Positions 1 through 5,572 of a stretch of DNA of 5,572 bases are shown one piece after another. The position numbers and the translations under genes were made by a program. The notes beneath the pieces were generated by a model. That model saw nothing but the letters and a program-made list of their open reading frames with translations, was not told the origin of the DNA and did not search any database. This DNA comes from an uncultured Oscillospiraceae bacterium (GTDB taxonomy: Bacteria; Bacillota; Clostridia; Oscillospirales; Acutalibacteraceae), in assembly GCA_905198295.1 (NCBI GenBank), contig CAJKBW010000135.1, positions 1-5,572 of the forward strand, written 5' to 3'. How positions within the stretch are numbered: position 1 is the stretch's first letter; each line of letters begins with the position of its first letter.

Positions 1-32
1 GGACCCCCGGAAGAAATAAAGGTTTTTGGGGT

Positions 33-62
33 TTCAGGGGCTTTTTTCAAAAAGCCCCTGAA
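33..62. repeat. Perfect inverted repeat (strong hairpin) upstream of the ABC gene
   Basis: The arms TTCAGGGGCTTTT (33-45) and AAAAGCCCCTGAA (50-62) are exactly complementary, giving a 13-bp stem with a 4-base loop (TTCA, 46-49). The T and A runs lie next to the loop rather than after the stem, and neither strand has a T-tract directly outside it. It is therefore not a textbook intrinsic terminator. It could still mark the end of the upstream transcription unit, act as an mRNA-stabilising or attenuating structure in a leader for the ABC gene, or be a copy of a dispersed palindrome. The structure is certain at the sequence level; its function is not. Confidence 0.6.
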
Positions 63-140
63 CAGACTCCGGGCAATTCTCCGGTCAAGCCCCGGCAAAG
101 AAAGGGGAAGAAATTGACAGGGATGGGCATGCTATATACG

Positions 141-146
141 AAGGAG
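141..146 (+). promoter_or_regulatory. Ribosome binding site of the ABC ATPase gene
   Basis: AAGGAG at 141-146 is a near-consensus Shine-Dalgarno sequence. It lies 10 bases before the ATG at 157 but only 1 base before the in-frame GTG at 148. This spacing decides in favour of the ATG at 157 as the start. Confidence 0.7.
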
Positions 147-156
147 TGTGTGCACA

Positions 157-855
157 ATGGAAGAGATCATACGGCTCGAGCACATCAGTAAAATCTATCA
201 CCCCGGCGAAAACGAAATCCGCGCCCTGTCGGATGTTTCGCTGACCATTCATAAAGGGGAATTTGTCGCCATCGTAGGACAATCCGGTTCGGGAAAATCC
301 ACTCTGATGAACCTGCTCGGCTGTCTCGACACGCCGAGTGAAGGCGCCTATATTCTCGAAGGCAGCGATGTATCCACTCTATCGGATCATCAGCTTTCGG
401 CCATACGCAACCGGCAGATCGGCTTTATTTTCCAGGGCTTCAACCTCATCCCCAGCCTGACCGCACTGGAAAACGTCGAGCTTCCGCTGATCTACCGCGG
501 CGTCGGCCGTGAAGAGCGCCGCCGAACCGCGCGGGAGAGCCTCGAACGCGTGGGACTGGGCAACCGGATACGGCACCGTCCCGCCGAAATGTCCGGCGGC
601 CAGCAGCAGCGGGTCGCCATCGCCCGTGCGATCGCGGCGCACCCGCCTATCCTGCTCGCCGACGAGCCAACCGGGAACCTGGATTCCGCCTCCGGCGCTG
701 ACGTCATGGAAATCCTGCGTTCGCTCAACCGAGACGGCCATACCGTCATCCTCATCACCCACGACTCCGGCATCGCCGCCACCATCGACCGCGTGGTGCA
801 TATTCAGGACGGCCAAATCGTTTCCGACGGTTCCCGGATACCCGACAGCGTTTAA
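157..855 (+). CDS. ABC transporter ATP-binding protein, MacB/LolD (lipoprotein/peptide export) type
   Basis: This is a cytoplasmic ATPase subunit that would power a FtsX/MacB-fold membrane permease; the substrate cannot be told from the sequence. The 232-residue product is complete and of usual length for the family. Visible motifs are A-loop Tyr14, Walker A GQSGSGKST (41-49), Q-loop Gln93 in FQGFNLIP, signature MSGGQQQR (145-152), Walker B ILLADEP (165-171) with catalytic Glu170, D-loop GNLD (173-176) and the switch His202. The sequence FQGFNLIPSLTALENVELPL is typical of the MacB/LolD branch. The ATG at 157 is chosen over an in-frame GTG at 148 because AAGGAG sits 10 bases before it. No permease or membrane-fusion gene follows (the next gene is prfC), so the partner must be upstream of the window or elsewhere. 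The family is sure; the specific transporter (bacteriocin or antimicrobial peptide export, lipoprotein release, or other) is not. Confidence 0.93.
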   Translation: MEEIIRLEHISKIYHPGENEIRALSDVSLTIHKGEFVAIVGQSGSGKSTLMNLLGCLDTPSEGAYILEGSDVSTLSDHQLSAIRNRQIGFIFQGFNLIPSLTALENVELPLIYRGVGREERRRTARESLERVGLGNRIRHRPAEMSGGQQQRVAIARAIAAHPPILLADEPTGNLDSASGADVMEILRSLNRDGHTVILITHDSGIAATIDRVVHIQDGQIVSDGSRIPDSV

Positions 856-879
856 GGGCAGGCTTTTTCGGGAAAATCA

Positions 880-908
880 TTGCGTTTTTCGGATAAAAAT
901 GGTAGTAT
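880..908 (+). promoter_or_regulatory. Candidate sigma-A-type promoter for prfC
   Basis: A -35-like TTGCGT (880-885) is separated by 17 bases from a -10-like TAGTAT (903-908), which is preceded by TGG as in many Firmicute promoters. Transcription would start near 915, leaving a leader of about 55 bases before the prfC start. The -35 match is poor (3 of 6) and the -10 moderate (4 of 6), so this rests mainly on spacing, position and the AT-rich context in the gap between the ABC gene and prfC. Confidence 0.4.
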
Positions 909-926
909 AGGATTTTGGCAAATCCT
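909..926 (+). repeat. Small perfect hairpin at the putative prfC transcription start
   Basis: AGGATTT (909-915) and AAATCCT (920-926) are perfectly complementary around the loop TGGC, giving a 7-bp stem followed by TTAT. It overlaps the transcription start expected from the adjacent candidate promoter. It could be a 5'-UTR stem, an operator-like site, or a weak terminator of the ABC gene. It is AT-rich and may be coincidental. Confidence 0.3.
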
Positions 927-957
927 TTATCCGGCCAAGACGCCGAATTCTGCTCCT

Positions 958-962
958 GGAGG
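958..962 (+). promoter_or_regulatory. Ribosome binding site deciding the prfC start
   Basis: GGAGG at 958-962 lies 8 bases before the TTG at 971 but only 2 bases before another in-frame TTG at 965. Only the first spacing is compatible with normal initiation, so 971 is taken as the start. Confidence 0.65.
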
Positions 963-970
963 AATTGAGC

Positions 971-2563
971 TTGCCGACGCTTCAACAAGAAATCGAAAAA
1001 CGGCGTACCTTTGCGATCATTTCGCACCCGGACGCCGGCAAAACCACCCTGACCGAAAAACTGCTGCTGTACGGCGGCGCGATCGCTCTCGCCGGTACGG
1101 TCAAAGGCAAAAAGAATACCAAACACGCGGTTTCCGACTGGATGGAGATCGAAAAGCAAAGAGGTATCTCGGTGACCTCGTCGGTGATGCAGTTTCACTA
1201 CGACGGCTGCTGCATCAACATTCTCGACACCCCCGGCCACCAAGACTTTTCGGAGGATACCTACCGCACCCTGATGGCGGCGGATTCCGCCGTCATGGTC
1301 ATCGACGCCTCCAAAGGCGTCGAGCGGCAGACGCGTAAGCTGTTCAAGGTCTGCGTGATGCGGGACATCCCGATTTTCACTTTTATCAATAAGATGGACC
1401 GTGAGGCGCGCAGCCCCTACGATCTGCTCGATGAAATCGAAAAGGAGCTTGGCATCGCGACCTATCCGATGAACTGGCCGATCGGTTCCGGCAAGGAGTT
1501 CAAGGGCGTATATGACCGGGAGCATCGGGAAATCCTTTCCTTCGTCGCGAACAACGGCTCGCAGGAGGTGGAGGCGGTGCATGCCGATCCGTCGGATCCC
1601 GCGCTCGGTAAACTTATCGGTGAAGATCACCGGCAGACGCTCGCCGACGACATCGAGCTGCTTGACGGAGCGAGCGTGCCGTTCGATAACGACGCAGTGC
1701 GGCATGGCAAGCTGTCGCCGGTGTTTTTTGGCTCCGCGCTGACCAACTTCGGTGTCGAACCTTTCCTGAAGGAATTTCTGCGGCTGACCACCCCGCCGCT
1801 GCCGCGGGAAACCGAGGACGGCGCGGTGGATCCCTTCGATGAGCATTTTTCCGCGTTTGTGTTCAAAATCCAGGCGAATATGAACAAGGCGCACCGCGAC
1901 CGCATCGCGTTTATGCGCATCTGCTCCGGCCGGTTTGATAAAAACATGGAGGTGCTGCATACCCAGGGCGGCCGCCGCATGCGTCTGTCCCAGCCGCAGC
2001 AGCTCATGGCCCAGGAACGCGAGGTAATCGACGAGGCCTACGCTGGAGATATCATGGGCGTATTCGATCCCGGCATTTTCTCGATCGGCGATACGCTGTG
2101 CGACCCCGCCAAGCCGGTACGCTTCGGCGGCATCCCGACCTTTGCCCCGGAGCATTTCGCCCGGGTGCGGCAGGTGGATACCCTCAAGCGCAAACAGTTC
2201 GTCAAGGGTACCACCCAGATCGCGCAGGAAGGCGCCATCCAGATTTTCCATGAACCGGGTTCCGGCATGGAAGAAGTGATCGTCGGTGTGGTGGGCACGC
2301 TGCAGTTTGACGTGCTGGAATACCGGCTGAAAAACGAATATGCAGTGGACATCATCCGCGAGGGCCTGCCGTATCAGTACCTGCGCTGGATTGAGAACGA
2401 GGATATCGACGTCAAAACGCTTGATATCACCTCGGATACCAAAATTATACAGGATTTCCGTGACCGTTACCTGCTGCTGTTCACCAACAGCTGGAACATC
2501 ACCTGGGCACTCGAGCATAATAAAGGACTTGAGCTTTCGGAATTCGGCGGAGCGAAATTTTAG
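971..2563 (+). CDS. prfC: Peptide chain release factor 3 (RF3), translational GTPase
   Basis: RF3 is a cytoplasmic translational GTPase that, with GTP, speeds removal of RF1/RF2 from the ribosome after the nascent peptide is released. The 530-residue product matches the usual RF3 length (about 529 in E. coli). Counted from the TTG at 971, the GTPase motifs are G1 SHPDAGKT (18-25), G2 region EKQRGIS (61-67), G3 DTPGH (86-90) with the catalytic His90, G4 NKMD (140-143) and G5 SAL (255-257). RF3-typical stretches include the N-terminal KRRTFAIISHPDAGKTTLTEK, FSEDTYRTLMAAD, WPIGSGKEFKGVY, FVFKIQANM and VGTLQFDVLEYRLKNEY, which separates it from EF-G and TetM-like proteins. The start is non-AUG; TTG 971 is preferred over TTG 965 because of the GGAGG spacing. 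The gene seems to be transcribed from its own promoter and ends at a strong hairpin. Nothing is missing or broken. Confidence 0.97.
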   Translation: MPTLQQEIEKRRTFAIISHPDAGKTTLTEKLLLYGGAIALAGTVKGKKNTKHAVSDWMEIEKQRGISVTSSVMQFHYDGCCINILDTPGHQDFSEDTYRTLMAADSAVMVIDASKGVERQTRKLFKVCVMRDIPIFTFINKMDREARSPYDLLDEIEKELGIATYPMNWPIGSGKEFKGVYDREHREILSFVANNGSQEVEAVHADPSDPALGKLIGEDHRQTLADDIELLDGASVPFDNDAVRHGKLSPVFFGSALTNFGVEPFLKEFLRLTTPPLPRETEDGAVDPFDEHFSAFVFKIQANMNKAHRDRIAFMRICSGRFDKNMEVLHTQGGRRMRLSQPQQLMAQEREVIDEAYAGDIMGVFDPGIFSIGDTLCDPAKPVRFGGIPTFAPEHFARVRQVDTLKRKQFVKGTTQIAQEGAIQIFHEPGSGMEEVIVGVVGTLQFDVLEYRLKNEYAVDIIREGLPYQYLRWIENEDIDVKTLDITSDTKIIQDFRDRYLLLFTNSWNITWALEHNKGLELSEFGGAKF

Positions 2564-2575
2564 TTTCTTCTTTTG

Positions 2576-2615
2576 TGAAAAGCCGGCGCTGTCAAAAAAC
2601 AGCGCCGGCTTTTCA
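2576..2615. terminator. Bidirectional intrinsic terminator between prfC and the convergent phosphoesterase gene
   Basis: A perfect 16-bp stem pairs 2576-2591 with 2600-2615 (core AGCCGGCGCTG / CAGCGCCGGCT) around an 8-base loop (TCAAAAAA). The GC-rich core is followed by TTTT on both strands, so it can end transcripts from either side. It begins 12 bases after the prfC stop and lies 10 bases beyond the stop of the minus-strand gene, which is the expected place for a shared terminator of convergent genes. Confidence 0.9.
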
Positions 2616-2625
2616 TCTTAAATCC

Positions 2626-5572
2626 TTAATGCTTTTTTCTCTTTTGACCGGCTTTCAGCACGCCGATCGCTGTTGCCGCGAGCAGTGCTGCGCCGGCAGC
2701 AGTTCCCATCACACCAGTGTCCGCACCCCCGCCGGAGGTATCTTCGGCAAGCAGCTTATCCAGAGCCTCTCTCGCCGCCAGCAGATCGTCTGCGTTGCTC
2801 ACCAGCAGGCGCGCTTCCGCCGACAGTGTCTTCCAGACGGACTCTGCTTCTTCAATAGCGGTACGGCTTTCCTTGGTGATTGTCCCCAGGGCATCAATAG
2901 CTTTCACCAGTTCAGCTGCCGTTTCCGCTTCGGTAATCAGGACATCCCGGCCTTCATAGCAGGGACTTTCCCCGCCGTGGAATCCGACCAGATCGACTGA
3001 GAAGGTGTTTGCCGCCTCCCAGGCGGACAGGGTCACGTAACAGGCTTCCGGCCTGGTCAGCCCAGGCGCGCGGGTGAAAGTTTCTGCGGGTATCACGCCA
3101 GTAACTCCTGCCACTGTCAGTGCATACGAACCGTCGTCGCGCGCCGTCAGTTTTACATCCCAGGCGCGCTTGCCGAGCGCCTGTGCCGTCAAACGCGAAT
3201 CCCGCAGAATCACCTGCCCGCCGGGTTCCGCAGTCACCGTACCCTCCGCAAAATTGATAATCAGCATCACCGTCGGATATGGCGGGTTGCTGCTGTCAAA
3301 ATCCTTCTGGGCGGCATCCGCCAGAATCAGCGACAGTCGGGCATTTTCGCCGGTGACGTTCAGGTTGCGGAACAGCAGGTGCAGACCGTCCAGCTGAATG
3401 GCCGGAGACAGGCCCATGCGCATATTGCTCGAGGCATTTTCCCACGCAAAGCGGATTCCGCCGTCCGGAGCATCCTGATACGACAGGTTTTCTGGCCACC
3501 AGTTGGTGCCGATGATATGATCGGCCGCATGCGGTGAATACAGCCGTTCATCCAGCGCGATATAAAATGCCTTGAGCGCGTCTTCCGCCGCTTCCAGCGT
3601 GTCCAGTCCCTCCACCAGCTGTTTCTGGTCATAGGTCAGCGCATCATAGGCAGCGCGCGCCGCCGCAATCGCCTCCCGGCTTTCCGCCGTCACCATACCG
3701 ATTTGGCCAATCAGCTGCGAAACCTCTTCCGCCTTCTGCCGATCCTCCTCACCGGATGATTCCATCACAAAGGAAATCGCCTCACTCGCATTTTCCCAGG
3801 AATCCAGCGCGGTTACCTTTACGGTATACGGCCGCGCTGTCGTGACGCCGCTCAGCGTGACCGAATGCGTATCGGGCATATCGTCCACATCCGGGGTTTT
3901 CCAGAAACCGGACAGCGACTCGAACCGCTGTACCGGTGTACCGTCCTTAAGCAGCTCAATCCGATAGCTGAACACCATGTCGTCGTCTGCCGCCGTGCCA
4001 AAAGTAAGTTCCACACGTTCCTCGCCGACCTGGCGGGCGGTTATCTGTGCTCCACTCTCAAACTCAGGCGCGCCGCCGATTTGTGCGCGCGCACTGGTGT
4101 AATACAGCAGGTGAGAACCGTCCGCCTGCGGAGCGGGGATCACCCAGGGCTGCTTGATTACCTCATCCTCCAGGAAGTTCAGCCGGGTGACCCGAATATT
4201 GCCCTGTGCGTCCACCTCCATGAGGGTACCCATCGACAGGCTGTAGCTGCCCTCCAGCAGCCACGGTGGTACCGACTCCACATACTGGTTCGGCATGCCC
4301 ATATACTGAACGGCGCCCAGATGCACCGAGGTGAAATCGGTTTGCATGATCGACCGCTCATCCGCCAGAGCATAGTGCGAATGCCCACTGAGCACCACCG
4401 CCTGCGGATACTGCTTGAGCAGGCTGTTCAGTCCTGTCGTGCCGCCGTCGCTGCCGTATACGGTGCTGCGTACCGGCGCATGGGTGACGATGAAGATGGC
4501 TTCGCCGTCGTATGCCGCGTCTTCCACAATATCGCTCAGCGTTTCGGTCAGCCAGGCGATGGTGGCATCGCTGTAACCCTTGGCTGTGTAATCGCATTCC
4601 ACCGCTACAAAGTGGTAATTGCCCACCTTCATATGCCGGTTGGCCTGCTCCCGGGCCGCCTGCTGATCCAGATCATAGCGGTAGAACCGCTCTCCGAGCA
4701 TATCGTAAAACACCGTGGCGTTGGAGCCGCCGGAACTGTCATGATTGCCCAGACAGAAAAACAGCGGCAGATCATCCGGCAGATTATCCTCAAACACCTT
4801 TCTGATCACCGGAATCTCAGTGGTCGATTCCCCGTATACAACATTATCGGTGATATCCCCGGCGATAATCAGGGCATCCAGCCCGTTTTTCGCCCGCTCC
4901 TGCAAAACCCGGAGCGCTGTGGGGACATTGGGGCTGTTATGCGTATCGCTGATCGCACCGAAGCTCAGCACGATGTTCTCCTCATCGAAATCCACCATCT
5001 GCTGTGACAGACACAGCACCCGGTACAGCGTCTCCGCCTCCACGAGCGCGGACAGGTTCCCCACCATCACTTTCAGTTCTCCCAATGCCTCATATGCCGC
5101 ACGGATGTCCGCCAGCTTCCGTCCGCACGCTTCATCCGCCGTCACCGTGCCAATCTGGCGGATGCTCTCGATCACCGCATCCACCTTGGCAAAGTCTTCT
5201 TCACCATAGTCCGCCAGACAGGGAGCGGCACCGTCGTGTACCGCCGCCAGATCGACTGACAGCGTACAGGAACCATAACCTGACAGCGAAAAATAACATT
5301 TGCTCAGATCGGTCAAACTGACCGCTGCCTCCACCTGTGCCCTGGTCAGCGTGCCGCTGACCCCTGCCACCGTCAGCGTCCGGTTACCTTCCATATCCGG
5401 AGCACTGATTTTGAAATCCCATTCCTTGCCCGCGAGATTTTCTGCTTTGAGTCTGTCGCTTTGCAGAATGGTTTCATAAGACGGCTGAACCGTAACGGTA
5501 CCGGTATCCGTGTCGATCCAGAACATCAGCACCGGATTGTTGCCGGAAAAATCCGGAACCGTTTTATTGCCG
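2626..5572 (-). CDS. Large multidomain cell-surface calcineurin-like metallophosphoesterase (5'-partial)
   Basis: The visible part (about 980 residues) runs open to the right window edge, so the N-terminus and any signal peptide are missing. Numbering from the GTG codon at 5532, it contains: a partial beta-rich domain (up to ~107); a helical repeat (116-170); a metallophosphoesterase domain (~187-390) with DTH (196-198), GDITD (225-229), GNHD (262-265), catalytic-region His351 and GHSH (383-386); a fibronectin-III-like segment (~486-590); a second helical repeat (600-656); a complete second copy of the beta-rich domain (~662-858); a third helical repeat (872-928); and a C-terminal ADTG, hydrophobic segment (~941-959) and KRKKH tail. 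All expected metal ligands are present, so a two-metal phosphoesterase active on an extracellular phosphate ester is predicted; the substrate is unknown. The tail implies the protein stays at the membrane or wall. The gene converges on prfC with 62 bases between stop codons. Confidence 0.88.
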   Translation of the reverse strand, partial: GNKTVPDFSGNNPVLMFWIDTDTGTVTVQPSYETILQSDRLKAENLAGKEWDFKISAPDMEGNRTLTVAGVSGTLTRAQVEAAVSLTDLSKCYFSLSGYGSCTLSVDLAAVHDGAAPCLADYGEEDFAKVDAVIESIRQIGTVTADEACGRKLADIRAAYEALGELKVMVGNLSALVEAETLYRVLCLSQQMVDFDEENIVLSFGAISDTHNSPNVPTALRVLQERAKNGLDALIIAGDITDNVVYGESTTEIPVIRKVFEDNLPDDLPLFFCLGNHDSSGGSNATVFYDMLGERFYRYDLDQQAAREQANRHMKVGNYHFVAVECDYTAKGYSDATIAWLTETLSDIVEDAAYDGEAIFIVTHAPVRSTVYGSDGGTTGLNSLLKQYPQAVVLSGHSHYALADERSIMQTDFTSVHLGAVQYMGMPNQYVESVPPWLLEGSYSLSMGTLMEVDAQGNIRVTRLNFLEDEVIKQPWVIPAPQADGSHLLYYTSARAQIGGAPEFESGAQITARQVGEERVELTFGTAADDDMVFSYRIELLKDGTPVQRFESLSGFWKTPDVDDMPDTHSVTLSGVTTARPYTVKVTALDSWENASEAISFVMESSGEEDRQKAEEVSQLIGQIGMVTAESREAIAAARAAYDALTYDQKQLVEGLDTLEAAEDALKAFYIALDERLYSPHAADHIIGTNWWPENLSYQDAPDGGIRFAWENASSNMRMGLSPAIQLDGLHLLFRNLNVTGENARLSLILADAAQKDFDSSNPPYPTVMLIINFAEGTVTAEPGGQVILRDSRLTAQALGKRAWDVKLTARDDGSYALTVAGVTGVIPAETFTRAPGLTRPEACYVTLSAWEAANTFSVDLVGFHGGESPCYEGRDVLITEAETAAELVKAIDALGTITKESRTAIEEAESVWKTLSAEARLLVSNADDLLAAREALDKLLAEDTSGGGADTGVMGTAAGAALLAATAIGVLKAGQKRKKH
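2629..2742 (-). other. C-terminal surface anchor: Gly-rich linker, ADTG, TM segment, basic tail
   Basis: The protein ends with a DTSGGGADTG linker, then about 19 small or hydrophobic residues (VMGTAAGAALLAATAIGVL), then KAGQKRKKH. This is the tripartite layout of a sortase signal, but the pentapeptide position reads GADTG, lacking the Leu and Pro of LPxTG. It could be a substrate of a class with relaxed motif use, or simply a C-terminal membrane anchor. The hydrophobic segment and positive tail are clear; covalent wall attachment is uncertain. Confidence 0.65.
2749..2919 (-). repeat. Helical surface-protein repeat 3
   Basis: About 57 residues with IDALGTITKESRTAIEEAES, VWKTLSAEARLLVSNADDL and LAAREAL blocks. 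It follows beta-rich domain B directly, reproducing the domain-plus-spacer order of copy A plus repeat 1. This suggests that the two elements were duplicated as one unit. It ends just before the Gly-rich linker to the membrane anchor. Confidence 0.8.
2959..3309 (-). repeat. Beta-rich domain, copy B (the part homologous to copy A)
   Basis: This is the second copy of the domain seen at the right edge. Here the full module is visible and extends further towards the N-terminus to about 3549, including aromatic-rich GTNWWPENLSY and RFAWEN stretches and a LHLLFRNLNVTGENARLSLILAD strand region. The missing half of copy A should therefore lie in about 240 bases beyond the window. The Trp-rich face would fit ligand or glycan binding, but this is not demonstrated. 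Confidence 0.75.
3565..3735 (-). repeat. Helical surface-protein repeat 2
   Basis: About 57 residues with IGQIGMVTAESREAIAAARA, AYDALTYDQKQLVEGLDTL and EAAEDAL blocks, the closest of the three copies to the common clostridial form of this repeat. It separates the fibronectin-III-like segment from beta-rich domain B, matching the role of repeat 1 as a spacer between globular modules. Confidence 0.8.
4360..4974 (-). other. Metallophosphoesterase (calcineurin-like) catalytic domain within the surface protein
   Basis: This region carries the five family blocks in canonical order and spacing: D-x-H at 4939-4947, GDxxD around 4857, GNHD at 4738-4749, His at 4480-4482 in THAPV, and GHxH at 4375-4386. 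A hydrophobic strand (IVLSFGAIS) leads into the first block, as in the family. No ligand is substituted, which argues for an active enzyme rather than a degenerate binding domain. Confidence 0.9.
5023..5187 (-). repeat. Helical surface-protein repeat 1
   Basis: About 55 residues with the pattern I..IG.VT.....(R/K)...IR.AYEAL...K.MV.N...LV.AE. The same pattern recurs at 3565-3735 and 2749-2919. Such units are widespread in clostridial surface proteins and appear to be helical-hairpin spacers. This copy links beta-rich domain A to the catalytic domain and is the most diverged (DEACGRKL replaces ESREAI). Confidence 0.75.
5220..5572 (-). repeat. Beta-rich domain, copy A (truncated by the window edge)
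   Basis: This protein-level repeat aligns with copy B at 2959-3309. Shared landmarks are GTVTVQP versus GTVTAEP, SDRLKAENLAGKEWDFKI versus DSRLTAQALGKRAWDVKL, LTVAGVSG versus LTVAGVTG, CYFSLS versus CYVTLS, and SVDLAAVHDGAAPC versus SVDLVGFHGGESPC. A 13-base DNA identity also survives at the SVDL codons (5247-5259 and 2988-3000). The alignment continues upstream of the GTG at 5532, which shows that codon is internal. The fold is probably a beta-sandwich, perhaps a carbohydrate-binding or concanavalin-like module; this is inference. Confidence 0.75.

Noticed and set aside
114..140. Consensus -35 TTGACA (114-119) with TATACG (135-140) as a promoter for the ABC gene
   Set aside because: The spacer is only 15 bases, and transcription would start near 147, downstream of the AAGGAG ribosome binding site. 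The transcript would lack the site that best explains the start at 157, so the match is probably coincidental.
148..156. GTG at 148 as the start of the ABC gene
   Set aside because: It leaves just 1 base after AAGGAG and adds three residues (MCT) not expected in the family; the ATG at 157 is better placed.
853..875. Terminator directly after the ABC gene
   Set aside because: There are short T runs and a weak CCCGA/TCGGG pairing (841-845 with 868-872), but no compact GC stem followed by a T-tract. Read-through into prfC is possible.
880..1338. Plus-strand open frame of 152 codons overlapping the start of prfC
   Set aside because: It is an out-of-frame shadow without motifs, overlapping the conserved GTPase P-loop region of prfC.
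755..2518. Long minus-strand open frame (587 codons) opposite prfC
   Set aside because: Its translation shows no recognisable domain, is rich in His, Arg and Val in the way of an antisense shadow, and lies fully opposite prfC, which is unmistakable. GC-rich codon use in prfC explains the lack of stops.
3865..5007. Plus-strand open frame (380 codons) opposite the phosphoesterase
   Set aside because: It lies antisense to the conserved catalytic domain, has no recognisable motif, and is explained by codon bias of the real minus-strand gene.

Overview
The window looks like chromosomal DNA from a mid-to-high-GC Clostridia-type Firmicute, most likely from the Oscillospiraceae/Ruminococcaceae neighbourhood. 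The evidence is AAGGAG and GGAGG ribosome binding sites, a probable TTG start, and a large surface protein. That protein carries helical repeats of a kind common in gut clostridial surface proteins and ends in a membrane-spanning segment with a basic tail. No marker gene fixes the genus, so this placement is an inference.

Layout. Bases 1-147 hold no gene. They contain a strong perfect inverted repeat (33-62) and the ribosome binding site of the first gene. Bases 157-855 (+) encode a complete ATP-binding subunit of a MacB/LolD-type ABC transporter. Its membrane partner is not in the window and would have to lie upstream or elsewhere. After a 115-base gap with a plausible promoter, bases 971-2563 (+) encode peptide chain release factor 3 (prfC), complete and with all GTPase motifs. 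A strong bidirectional terminator hairpin (2576-2615) fills the 62-base gap between prfC and the convergent third gene. From 2626 to the right edge on the minus strand lies the C-terminal ~980 residues of a very large cell-surface protein. It has a calcineurin-like metallophosphoesterase domain with all metal ligands, a fibronectin-III-like segment, two copies of a beta-rich domain, three copies of a helical repeat, and a C-terminal TM segment. Its N-terminus is outside the window.

How the genes relate. There is no sign that the three genes form one pathway. The ABC ATPase appears to be the tail of an upstream transport unit, prfC is a housekeeping translation gene with its own likely promoter, and the phosphoesterase is transcribed towards them and insulated by the shared terminator. 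The most interesting object is the surface phosphoesterase, for its duplicated modular architecture and its degenerate sorting-like C-terminus. I see no CRISPR array, RNA gene, insertion sequence or phage-like module, and no convincing previously undescribed system.
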